A stretch of DNA of 32,500 nucleotides, taken from assembly GCA_963170055.1 (NCBI GenBank), contig CAUJGJ010000190.1, forward strand, positions 1 through 32,500. The letters are read 5' to 3'. The translations under genes were made by a program, and so were the position numbers. Below, one piece after another: positions 10,494-20,817 of this stretch (positions within the stretch are counted from its first letter, which is position 1; each line of letters begins with the position of its first letter). The DNA comes from Halisarca cf. caerulea. Taxonomy: Eukaryota; Porifera; Demospongiae; Chondrillida; Halisarcidae. Below the pieces are notes generated by a model. The model saw only the letters and a list, made by a program, of their open reading frames with translations, was not told the origin of the DNA and searched no databases.

Positions 10494-11865
10494 ACACACA
10501 GGGAGAGAGAGTACTATATATCACATCCCCTGTCTACACACTCCAGACTACTTCCTTCTGTCGGAACAACCAAACACTTTGCAGCATCTTCTTGTAAGGA
10601 GATTCGTGATGCCCTCTCTAATGACTGTCACTCACCACCAAACAGCGGTACCTACTCTGTCAATGTAACTGATCCGTGCAGTGGACAGAAGAAACACATG
10701 GAGGTACTGTATGTATGATTCAACATGTGTTAAAAACTATGTATAATATCTACAGAGTCATAAAGTGTATTGGATGTACTGCACACAAGGGATAAGGTAC
10801 ATCTACTACACTACATACACATGTACTGCAGTTGGTTGAAGATACTGTAACACACTTCTGTTGAAGATACTGTACCTGTCTTAAAGACCACCTGTATAGA
10901 AGGACCACCTGTCTATAGAGACCACTGTAGACTGGCCCAGGAACCACTAGAGCAATACTATTGCACCTCTACATAAGGACCACCTGTCTACAGAGACCAT
11001 GACTATTTGTTCTGCTTACGTAAGTGGTCGTTATATACAGTATATGCCTTACTGTATCACTATAGTTACTCCAGACAACAATACTTAAACACAATATACA
11101 TGCTTAATGTACTAGCAGAGCATGTACAGGTACATATATACTGATATAATACAGCGGGACCTCTGCAATCTGCCCACCTCGGGACCAAGAGAAGACAGCC
11201 ACATTAGAAATGTGGTCAGAATAGACAGGTCCATTCCAATACGCAGTAAAAAAGTATTAAGACAGAATGATGAGTAATAAGGCAACGTGGCTGCCTTACA
11301 GAGGCTCTGATTAGAGAAGTTTCCCTGTACTCATGTTTATACATCACACACATAGGTATACTGTGACATGACACTGGATGGAGGTGGGTGGAGTTTGGTC
11401 TGGAAGCACTCACCCATGGAAGTGGCCACACCTCTCACTGAAGACATGAAGTACTTCAGTGACTTCTACAAGCCATGCACAGACCTGGAAGCAGGATGGT
11501 GCAATGTGCCCCACAAGACCAGGTTGAACCCAACAGAGATGATGATAGTAGCCTATCACAACAAGGCAGTGGTCTATGCCTACAAGGGACTCTTCAACAG
11601 GAACTTGGATGCCCACTGGAGTGGAGGGGTCTTGTTGAATCCTGGGAAGATTGTGGACCACTGCAAATACAAGAATGGAAGTCCACCTGATCCATATATT
11701 GATGGTGGCTTGGGAGGACTAGGATTTGACAAGTGGTCTCCAGGTGCCTATACAAGCAATTGTGACACTTATCGCATTGCTTTTCCCAATCCACGGGATT
11801 GCCGCTTTGAAAACTGTAATATCTATCAAAACAGTCAAATGACACTGGCAATATACGTCCGCTAA
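8936..11865 (+). CDS. Secreted fibrinogen-like protein G3 (four exons, intron 4 lost)
   Basis: The exons are 8936-9028, 9590-9720, 10547-10703 and 11356-11865, with phases 0, 2, 0, giving about 296 residues. Exon 1 codes for a different signal peptide from G2 (MWTAVYVFCCLLAVWNC). Exon 2 is a divergent type with RSTTTPVPRPYTKC and FVWICRGGDW. Exon 3 has SCKEIRD and TYSVNVTDPC. The last exon joins what are exons 4 and 5 in all the paralogues: YHNKAVVYAYKG runs through without an intron. In exon 4 the first half resembles G2 ([14 protein letters not shown]), while the KTRLNP part resembles G1 and G4. The C-terminus (CRFENCNIYQNSQ) lacks the double-Cys and GGC motifs of the other genes. The reading frame is intact. 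Confidence 0.85.
9740..9824. repeat. (CA)n microsatellite in intron 2 of G3
   Basis: CA repeats begin about 20 bp after the exon 2 donor at 9721. The strand is opposite to the TG repeats found at the same place in G2 and G5. Confidence 0.95.
10380..10500. repeat. (CA)n microsatellite before exon 3 of G3
   Basis: About 120 bp of CA repeats with occasional CATA and CACT variants end 46 bp before exon 3. Confidence 0.95.
10870..11035. repeat. Dispersed repeat in intron 3 of G3
   Basis: GACCACCTGTMTA is repeated at about 10886, 10905 and 10979, and the stretch ends in GTGGTCGTTATATACAG. The same GACCACCTGTCTACAGAGACCA motif recurs at about 24180. Probably a short interspersed element. Confidence 0.4.
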
Positions 11866-12455
11866 GGAGTAGTACACACAATATCTTCAACAGTTTTGAT
11901 AGCTAAACAGCGTGTTTTACTATGATACTATTATGTGTCCAACATTAATGCTGCATGTCCACTTCCTGCATTGACTGTGTCCTATATATAATTGTTTGCT
12001 TACAGTATGTGTGAGTGACCAGTATGTACAGCAGCTTTGGGTGGTTGGGTCTACAGAACACACACTTTGTATGTGATGTGTGGTTATGTATTTTGATGTA
12101 AATGAAGGTCTGTTTGCATACAGAAGAGTAGCTCCACCCACCAGTGCATCTGGCTACATGTGTGAGGTCTAGCTAGCAGGCACAAGCAGGCCCACAGAGC
12201 ACAACTTACTACAAAATCACACACAAAACACATGCACGCACATGCCACAATCACATGCAGATTCACAGCAGAGGGGACACACGAAACTTCACCAATATTA
12301 CACACAAGGAGTACACCATCGTGCACACAACAAGACTCGATAACACCTTTATGTACACTGCATGGACTGCTATACATTAATCAAAACTAAGAAAATGAGA
12401 ATGAAGTACCAGAAAAGGTGACATAGGTCATGAGGGTAAAAAGGTCACAACTTCC
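11866..12455. other. 3' flank of G3, partly copied after G6
   Basis: No gene is visible. GTCTACAGAACACACACT, the AAATGAAGGTCTGTTTGCA segment and AGCTCCACCCACC (12048-12145) recur at 19597-19697, which places the relic G6 as the copy of G3. Confidence 0.6.
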
Positions 12456-12463
12456 TATAAAAG
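12456..12463 (+). promoter_or_regulatory. TATA box of G4, with AGGTCA half-sites upstream
   Basis: TATAAAAG lies 73 bp before the G4 start codon. Two GGTCA half-sites lie just upstream (about 12426 and 12443). G3 has a similar arrangement in its own flank, so it may be a shared ancestral promoter. Confidence 0.5.
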
Positions 12464-12535
12464 CACTTAGGAACACACTATGTACAGACTTCAAAGTACA
12501 AGTCTTTGAGGTATTTCAGTGCCAAACTACTCACT

Positions 12536-13506
12536 ATGTGGACTGCAGTGTATGTGGTCTGTTGCTTGTTGGCTGTGTGGAACTGTGCACTGGTAGGAGC
12601 CAGTGATACCAGACATGAAGTAGAGAAGGTGAGAGGTGTCTTCAGTGAGTAAATCTACAATACATGTATAGCATACCCTGTACAGCAGTTACATACTAAT
12701 TGAGACAACCTATATAAATCCTGTATTGTATGTACAGTCAAACTTGTTTACAACGACACCCTTGGTGCCACTAAAATGTGCTGTTATAACCAAGTTGTTG
12801 TTGTATCCAGGACATTTAGTACAGAGACCATTGAATCCGTTCCTGCCATGGGTGTTGTTGTAAAGAGGTTGATGTTGTACGTAAACAGTGACTTTCTAAC
12901 CAAGTTCAACTGTACTGATATCATTGCTGTATTACAGCTATTGGAAAATAGTACTGCAGTACTGCAGCATATTATGGTACTATGGCTTCTGAAGAGAAAA
13001 CAATGAACTGAGAGTAGCATTAAAGCATACTCAGTCTGTTAATGCATAATATGTTTTAACACCCACTGTGAAGTAAACTACATATGCATACGTACCAATA
13101 CCAAAGCATGTGTACTGCAACTTTGTCTAACTGTACACTTCACCATGCACGTAGAGGTCCACCAGTACTCCAGTGCTGCAATATCCATACATCACTAGAG
13201 TGGAGGATCCTTAGTATATAACTATATATACATGACTGTGTACACACACATACTTAAGCAGGTGTGAGCATTTGTATGTGGAGGGAGAGGGGGTTATATA
13301 CTGTGCATACATCCACAGTACATACATGTCTGAGTTCTCTATTTGTGCACAGAGACAGGCTGTGTCTCCACCAGCAAAACAATGTGCAAAGAAAAATGAG
13401 AGAGAAGCATACTACCCACCAGACATGGATGATCTGATGTGGATCTGTACGAGTGGAGCGTGGAGGCCATATCGGTAGGTGAACATGAAAATGTGAAGTA
13501 CATGAT

Positions 13507-13555
<49 letters not shown>

Positions 13556-13609
13556 GTGTGTGCATGTGTGTATGAATGCATGTGTGTATACATGCATGTA
13601 TGCATGTAT

Positions 13610-13701
<92 letters not shown>

Positions 13702-14978
13702 ACACACACACACGTACAAGTATGGATATGCACACATACATGTAGGTATATGGGTGTATGCACAGAACAGCTTCCATACAAACCTACACCATTCCAGACT
13801 GACACCGTCCATTGGCACAACAGAGAAGCTACCCGCCATGTCTTGTAAGGAGATAAGAGATGTCAAGGGCAACGAAAGTGACTGCCCTCTGAAGGACGGA
13901 ATGTACTGGGTCAAAATGGCTGACCCTTGTATGAAGGACCCTCCCAAGGTTATCAAGGTCTGTAGCTACACACATTAGTGCAGTACAGTACATACAAATG
14001 ATTGGTGAAGACAGCAACCAGCCGTTGGAAAGTTTGGTCAAAAATAACTATTTGGCCAATGAATTACATCCAAATTCCACCACTACTACAGCTTGCCCTC
14101 AAGCTGCTCTCTCTTCATCTGTAATATATATTCTAGGTCTATTGTGACATGACACTGGATGGAGGTGGGTGGAGTTTGGTCTGGAAGCACTCACCTATGG
14201 AAGTGGCCAGACCACTCAACCACAGCATGACTTACTATAGCAAGTCATACAAGCCCTGCACAGACCTGGAAGCAGGATGGTGCAATGTGCCCAACAAGAC
14301 CAGGTTGAACCCAACAGAGATGATGATAGCAGCCTACCACAACAAGAAGGTGAGTTCATACCACAGTTTCCTACTGCATCCTTCCACAAAGGCCGTATGC
14401 ATGTACTGTGTATACGTACATAGTGTATGTATAGTACATAATATTATCTTAACCACATTGGGACCTTTTGATTACAAGACATTATACAGTAACTGCTGGT
14501 CCAAACAGAATGTGTACTTCACAAGCATATCTCTTGTGAATAGACTTTTAGGTCCATCTGAACAAAAAGCCACACATGCATGTAAACACTAGAGACATCA
14601 TCTCTAGCTATCAGCATTGTACCTCTGTTTGTTTAGGTAATGTACGCTTACAAGGGAATGTACAACCAGAACCTGGACACAGACTGGACAGGAGGTGCAT
14701 TGGTGGACTTTCACAAAATCATTGACCACTGCAACCAAAAGAATGGAGTGCAGCCCTACCCTAGTGCAAAGCCAGCTCCCACAGACAATACCTTACTGGG
14801 AATAAACTTCGACAAATACACTCCTGGAAATGTAAATGCAAATTGTGACATGTACTGGGAGACCCTGTCCAGCCCCAGAGAATGCAGATGGGAGAACTGC
14901 TGTCCAGGTAGTGGATGTACAGCCTATGGCGGATTTGCCCGGCACACTCAGATGACAGTGGCCATTTTTGTTCGCTGA
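12536..14978 (+). CDS. Secreted fibrinogen-like protein G4 (five exons, hybrid 5' end)
   Basis: The exons are 12536-12628, 13353-13474, 13798-13957, 14137-14349 and 14637-14978, with phases 0, 2, 0, 0, giving about 309 residues. Exon 1 is nearly identical to G3 exon 1 (MWTAVYVVCCLLAVWNC), whereas exon 2 is of the G2/G5 kind (NEREAYYPP, MWICTSGAW). Exon 4 has the GGGW signature, with NHSM and KTRLNP shared with G1. Exon 5 ends [24 protein letters not shown] dead copy of the G3-type exon 2 remains in intron 1. It is the intact counterpart of G1 in the duplicated block. Role as for its paralogues: a secreted protein with a fibrinogen-type domain, ligand unknown. Confidence 0.87.
13155..13214 (+). 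pseudogene. Dead G3-type exon 2 inside intron 1 of G4
   Basis: After a GTAG acceptor the sequence reads RSTSTPV, matching G3 exon 2 (RSTTTPV) with its upstream flank (CTAACTGTACACTTCA). Similarity ends near 13176 and the frame hits TAG at 13212. Including it would end the protein early, so it is a relic of an ancestral 5' end. Confidence 0.7.
13512..13713. repeat. (TG)n then (CA)n, self-complementary, in intron 2 of G4
   Basis: About 50 bp of TG (13512-13562) is followed after some 45 bp of TGCATG-rich sequence by about 100 bp of CA (13611-13713). The two arms are complementary, so a transcript could fold into a long hairpin between exons 2 and 3. Confidence 0.9.
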
Positions 14979-15108
14979 ACTATATACACGTCATTGCATG
15001 CATCTAAATATGGCCTGCAAGCATCCATCACACACATACCATTCAGTACTGTACATACAGTAGGAGCACAGTGTACAAATTGAACTCAATGATCTTACAT
15101 GCACAATG

Positions 15109-15192
15109 TAGTCCAGCCAGCTGGACCCACGTACGTTTCCCTTTCCTGCAGTCAACGCTTACGTATGAGTGTGGGTCCAGCTGGCTGGACTA
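15109..15192. mobile_element. 84-bp element with perfect 21-bp inverted ends
   Basis: The left arm begins TAGTCCAGCCAGCTGGACCC and the right arm is its exact inverse. The loop is 42 bp. It is a small hairpin element, probably a MITE or its remnant, in the flank after G4. Confidence 0.75.
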
Positions 15193-15597
15193 ATGTATGT
15201 ACAATGCTGCAGTATACACATTATAGTGACTGTGCTGAAATATACAATGTTGGTACTGGTATATTAAGTGAGCATTGCATGCATCCATACAATGTCATGG
15301 ACTGGAAGCACCCATACACACATACCATACAGTACAGTAAAGTGAACTACAGAAATTGAACACTGAAAACAATTGCCACCCCATACTCTCAAATCACGTA
15401 CAAAGATTGGTAACTGCTAAATCTGAACATTCATTGAATATAATGTTTTGTAAACTTTAATGTTTGATTTGAAAATAATTGGCCATCATTTTGAAAACAA
15501 TTGCTAATACATATACCTGTCACCAGATAAATTCATGCTTAAAGCTTTTTCTATTATCAGTATATAAATTCTCTATTAAAAGACTTTCCTTCAAATT

Positions 15598-15599
<2 letters not shown>

Positions 15600-15640
<41 letters not shown>
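15600..15640. repeat. (CA)n microsatellite
   Basis: About 40 bp of CA, just before a small hairpin element. Confidence 0.95.
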
Positions 15641-15642
<2 letters not shown>

Positions 15643-15655
15643 CATGGGAGGAGCT

Positions 15656-15722
15656 AGTCTCGTTCCCAGCCCAAATGCCATCCTCCATTTTGTTGCCGAA
15701 ACAGTGGGCTGGGAATGAGACT
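15656..15722. mobile_element. 67-bp element with 18-bp inverted ends
   Basis: AGTCTCGTTCCCAGCCCA and TGGGCTGGGAATGAGACT are inverted repeats with one mismatch. A single arm-like copy (AGTCTCGTTCCCAATCCCA) is at about 7291. No coding capacity. Confidence 0.65.
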
Positions 15723-15917
15723 AAGGAGGAGCATCACACCTGAAGTTGAAATGAAAACAATGTAGGGATGAAGTGAAATTTGTAGGTGTGAACTTGCACT
15801 AACTAAGGAAAATAGAAAAACAATTTTTAGGTACTAAACTGTCCATTATACACAAAAACATGTTTATAACGAAATCCAAAGCTAAAATATCCTCTATATA
15901 TCATCACCATAACGCTG

Positions 15918-15937
15918 TGGTGATTGCGCAATCACCA
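15918..15937. repeat. Perfect 20-bp palindrome, copy in block 2
   Basis: TGGTGATTGCGCAATCACCA equals its own reverse complement. It is the counterpart of 2718-2737. Confidence 0.65.
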
Positions 15938-15969
15938 TAGTAGGCCTAAAAGGAACAGATAAAGGCTAA

Positions 15970-16744
15970 TGCTGACAAAAGATACTGAAGAGAGGAAACA
16001 GCGATCATGAACATAGGTTCTAGGTACTCTCACACTTCAGCAATGACTTGGAGCATATACTGATGTATACCACCTACATTGGCCTGACGTATCACCACCT
16101 ATGTACATTGGCAGGATTGGCAAACAGTGAAAGTCCGTATGCCAGAGAACAAGAGGGCAGCAAAGAGCAAGGGCCCACTGATCAGAATAGCCATATATGA
16201 TTAATATCACTACAGTGATAAATATATACGTATGTTGCCGTGAATGTACCCACATAATCTGGCCCCTCCAATGTACAGTATCTTCCTATTCCACTGCCAT
16301 GATAAACCGTGATCCTGGTCTAACCCTGGATCAATCCTGGACCCCTTCATTCACCACAAGGACAGTAGTCACGAACCAGAAGAGCCCTGGCAGGAAGTAT
16401 ATAGCTGGGCAACTCACACAAGGGACTTCATGCAACTACTGTTGCTGACCCACTGAACTGAAACGTCCAGATGAAGGACCTCCTTCCAGACTGTTTCTAC
16501 ATAAACACTTCCAAATCCAATTGGATTTTCCAAACATCAGCATGTGATATATAGCTTATATGAGCCACCTTTTACCACATCAAAGTCAACCAAACACATA
16601 AAAACAGAAGCAAAGAGCTCATCCTAGCAGCTTATCAAATCACTTCAGTCAGTACGTAGATTTAAGTCTGTCACTGAAGATAAACTCATCATAGAAGACA
16701 GATTTCAAGTCTTTCTGATATTGGAACAAGAACACTAGAGAACC
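15970..16744. other. 5' flank of G5, duplicate of the G2 flank
   Basis: This stretch matches 3810-4531 in order: GATACTGAAGA, AGTCCGTATG, AGAACAAGAGGGCAGC and the TTTTACCACATCAAAGTCAA segment before the start codon. It should contain the promoter, but I see no clear TATA box in either copy. Confidence 0.7.
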
Positions 16745-17205
16745 ATGTTTGTCTGGGTACTTGTTCTGAGCTGTGCTCTCATCAATTCGTCAGCATCTAC
16801 TGATAGTGCTGAATTGGAGACCCATCCAGTGCAGAAGGTGAGAGTGCACACAACTGGACCAGGTCTACATGTTGTGAGGTTGGGACTGGGGACATACGTA
16901 CAAAAGAAGTCAATTTACAATAATTATTACAGTCTAGTGTACAAGAATACAGTAGTCAAGCAGATCCATATAAAACACTGTTTGCACAAGTAGGTAGTCT
17001 ATGTATGCCAAATCTGGCTCTGCTCCTTGCATGTACACAGAGACAATCTGAAATCCTGCCAACTCAGCGGTGTTTGAAGAGTAACGAAAGAGAAACATAC
17101 TATCCATCCAACAGTAATGATGTAATGTGGATTTGTAGGAGTGGAATGTGGACACCTTACCAGTAAGAGAACATTGTGTGTGTGTGTGCGTGTGTGTGTG
17201 TGTGC

Positions 17206-17256
<51 letters not shown>

Positions 17257-18584
17257 CATGCATGTATTTGGAGAGGGAGAGACAGAGGCAGGGAAGAAAG
17301 GAGGGTGTGTGCGTGAGAGAGAAATGTGCCTATCTGGTGTGCATAGAGAGAGGGAAAAGCTAGAAAGGGGGCAGACTAAGACTTTGGGAGAAAGGTGCAC
17401 AATACAAAGGTACACAATACTGTCTTCTATCCAATTCTGCAGACTGACACCATCCATTGGCACAACAGAGAAGCTACCTGCCATGTCTTGTAAGGAGATA
17501 AGAGATATAAAGGCCAATGAATGTGACTGTGCTCTGAAGGATGGAATGTATTGGATCAACAAGACTGATCCGTGTATGAAGAGACCTCCCAAAATTATCA
17601 AGGTATGTACATGTTTACAGTATATTAGTGCAGGGACTGGCATATGTTCAGTAGATACTGAAATAAAAAAAACTGATTCTGACTTATTGGAAACTGCACA
17701 ATTTATATGTGATCTAGGTATACTGTGACATGACACTGGATGGAGGTGGGTGGAGTTTGGTCTGGAAACACTCACCCATGCAAGTGGCCAGACCTCTCAC
17801 TCAAGACATGAAGTACTTCAGTGACTTCTACAAGCCATGCACAGACCTGGAAGCAGGATGGTGCAACATACCTGACAAAGGCTGTTTCAACCCAACAGAG
17901 ATGATGATAGCAGCCTACCATGATAAGAAAGTAAGCTACTCCATATACTCATGTACAACAGATTGAAGGTGACTACCGTATACACTTCAATTTTCATGGT
18001 GTGAAGCTTTTGCAGATCTTAGATTTTAGCAATTTTTGCATTGAATTTCTTAAAAGTTCGAACAGCCATGTTTTGCCATGGCACAAGAGCACGATGTAAA
18101 TTTTCATAGGTGTAAATTGTTGTGTATGGCTTCCAACCCGTTGAAACAGCAAACATAAAACCACATGAAAACTAAAGCAGATGCAGTATAAAATGAGTTT
18201 TAAAATTCATGGCTTGTTTGTCTATATTTTTCCCATTTAAAGGTCGTATACGCCTACAAAGCAACATTTAACAGGAATCTAGATTCGGACTGGACGGGAG
18301 GCATAATCAACAGCTTCCGAAGGATTGTAGACTACTGCAGACACAACATTGGTGTGAAACCAGACCCTAGTGTTGACAGAGCTGGAAGTGATCTAACAAT
18401 GCTCGGGATAAACTTTGACAAACACTCTCCTAACAATTTCTACCACAACTGTGATGTATACCGTGGAACACTATCCAATCCCACAGACTGCAGATGGGAG
18501 AACTGCTGTGGAAGTGGAGGCTGCCCAGTTCATGGAACAGTTAGACAGCATACTCAAATGACAGTTGCCATTTTTGTTCGGTGA
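16745..18584 (+). CDS. Secreted fibrinogen-like protein G5 (five exons)
   Basis: The exons are 16745-16837, 17041-17162, 17443-17602, 17718-17930 and 18243-18584, with phases 0, 2, 0, 0, giving about 309 residues. The signal peptide is [17 protein letters not shown]. Exon 2 has NERETYYPS and MWICRSGMW, exon 3 SCKEIRD and [12 protein letters not shown], exon 4 [11 protein letters not shown] and TEDMKYF-like [14 protein letters not shown], and exon 5 [27 protein letters not shown]. It is the duplicate of G2, with matching flanks and the same TG repeat after exon 2. A MITE has inserted in intron 4. All frames are open, and it is likely functional as a secreted recognition or adhesion protein, although that role is inferred from the domain alone. 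Confidence 0.88.
17174..17254. repeat. (TG)n microsatellite in intron 2 of G5
   Basis: TG repeats with some CG variants begin 12 bp after the exon 2 donor. This is the orthologous position to the G2 repeat. Confidence 0.95.
17974..18190. mobile_element. MITE in intron 4 of G5
   Basis: It starts TACCGTATACACTTCAATT and ends near GCAGATGCAGTA. Its internal CAGCCATGTTTTGCCATGGC and GCACAAGAG segments match the element at 27082-27695. G2 lacks it, so it arrived after the block duplication. Confidence 0.65.
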
Positions 18585-19181
18585 ACTACACTCTGCAAGC
18601 AATATTACAAGCATCCGTGGTCAAACTGTATGTTAACTAAAAACTAATACACTCAGTCTGGTGAACAGTAGAATTTTGAGACAGTACAATGCATATACAT
18701 TACGCACTTAAACTGACAAAAATGTCTTCCTATTATATTAAAGCCCAGCACAATGGACTGCAAAGCAGTCCCCAAAAGTAATCATCACTGAATATACAGT
18801 AGAGTACAAAGAAATAGATGCACAGTGGCACCTCTGGCATTTGACACTCTGTGAGTAGCAAGGGATATCAGATTACAGAAGTTGTTAGACTACGGAGTAT
18901 CTCCTATAGCATACTTTAACATGGCAACTGCACCTCATAAGATAGAGGATGTACTATTGTGGTCTCTACATGCATACTTTAGCATACCTTATTAAATACA
19001 AATGAAAACACATAATTACACACATAGGGGATACGTACAGTATATACAGTACATGATGCTGCAAGACCTAGTCTAAGAACCATAATAGTACATCCTCTAT
19101 TCTTACAACAGACACTGAAGTCAGACTGTCTCAGTGGACCTGGTCTGGAGATGGTAGGCTAGAAAAGAATATATGCTATTA
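18585..19181. other. Non-coding interval after G5, deletion join
   Basis: The first part matches the flank of G2 up to about 6880. At 19182 the sequence resumes with the last codons of a G3-like gene. Compared with block 1, nearly 5 kb (most of G3) is missing. I see no other gene here. Confidence 0.55.
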
Positions 19182-19296
19182 GAGCAATTATTGTGATACT
19201 TATCGCAATGCTTTTCCCAATCCTGGGGATTGCCGCTTTGAAAACTGTGGCATTCATCAAAACAGTCAAATGACAATGGCAATATATGCCCGTTAA
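19182..19296 (+). pseudogene. G6, 3' relic of a G3-like fibrinogen gene
   Basis: The frame reads NYCDTYRNAFPNPGDCRFEN and then CGIHQNSQMTMAIYAR with a TAA stop. It matches the last 37 codons of G3 with few changes. Nothing upstream matches the rest of the gene. The 3' flank (19597-19697) also matches the G3 flank, so this is the third gene of the duplicated block after a large internal deletion. Confidence 0.8.
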
Positions 19297-20817
19297 GAAG
19301 TACACAATAACTTCACAATTTGATAGCTAAACAGTTTGCAATACTACTACTGTGACAATGCAACTAACTTTAAATTCTCTAATGTGGAAATAATTAAATA
19401 CAGTACTCAAATATGCTATATACTGTATCAATTACTGTATGTGCAATTTTCTGCATGATAAAGGAATAGGGTTATCCAATACTCATGCTGTACAACTTCC
19501 CTTGCATTGACTGTGTACTATGCATGCTTGCCTACTGTATGCGTGGGTGCACATTTACTACACGTGTGAGTGCACAGTATGTAGATATGGGTGGCTGGGT
19601 CTACAGAACACACACTATAAGAATAAGTGGTGTGTGGTTATGTACTTTAAATTTATGCAAATGAAGGTCTGTTTGCACACATATAGCTCCACCCACCTGT
19701 GCCTAACCATTTGGGCATTTTATCCGACCCAACAATAATTGGCACCAATCACCAATTCACCAATCTGACAAAAGTTGAGGTACTGTATATAAATACCATG
19801 ACAGTACGTATCTACGCACATTGCTAAAGAGTGCAGGTAGAGAAATACATGGAGCTGTGCTGGTTTTCTTGGTGTGTGTGAAGTGGCCTGTGTTTCACTA
19901 ACCCTATCGCATGTGTGCATCCACTATACAATACACACTCATGTATGGGATGACAAATTATATGCATATACAGTAATACTACTGTAACATTAAAATACTG
20001 TTTGGTCAGTCATGAAATTTCACACTATCAGATACCAGTGTAAATTATTTACAGTATCAAACGGAAATTGTAGCCTGTTAATGTTTGTCAATTAATAATT
20101 GAAGAGTACCATAAAGGTTGGTGACGAATAATTAGACTGCCAAAATGGCTGCTCATTTGGTGTTAAAATATCTGTTTTCATGTATGTAGATTGCATATGA
20201 TAAGAAATTGGTCACTGATCGTTGAAGAATAATTGAGAAGTTCCCCAAAGTTTCTGAAGAAGACTTCTCTAACAACAATGACACCTTGTGGCACTCTGCT
20301 GGTAAATAAACATTAGAGACGCTATCCAACAATGGTGGAAATTCTGTTTCTGGCATTACAGGACAGTGGGGTGCAGTATTGTGAGGTGAAATGTTGGTAT
20401 ACCATAATGCTTCTAAAGCAGGTCACAAAAGATTGAGACACAGATCGTCAACAAACAATTTCATCATGATCAGTGGCATTTCGACACTTTTAAATGTGAT
20501 GACGACACTCTACAGGGTCCTGGGAATTTTTTACAGAAACATGCATATCTTCCAGCATAACATACAATGTCACGCAAAAGACAGGATAACACAATGATGA
20601 TTATAAAAACATACACATATACACAATACTTGTTCAAGCATATTGGAATGTCCATAAAAACCCCTCTAAACTGGCTCTTTACATAATGGTGCCAGCCCCA
20701 GTAGACCCATATGTTCGTCGTCAGCTCTCAACACACCCTGTGAATCACCAGCTTACCGCTCATAAATCATACACAGCATATATAACATTTTCTCTCCATC
20801 CCAGCTCGACCACTCAC
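19297..20817. other. Non-coding gap between the array and the flippase
   Basis: The first 400 bp are the duplicated G3 flank. The rest shows no recognised gene. A minus-strand frame at 20153-20356 (LPAECHKVSLLLEKSSSETL) looks protein-like but I cannot assign it. Exons for the missing flippase nucleotide-binding domain were looked for on the minus strand by motif (SPDEGALV, KGAD, GDGANDV) and not found. Confidence 0.5.

Noticed and set aside
11410..11890. Antisense frames overlapping fibrinogen exons
   Set aside because: They are shadows of the well-supported sense frames and not conserved as proteins between copies.
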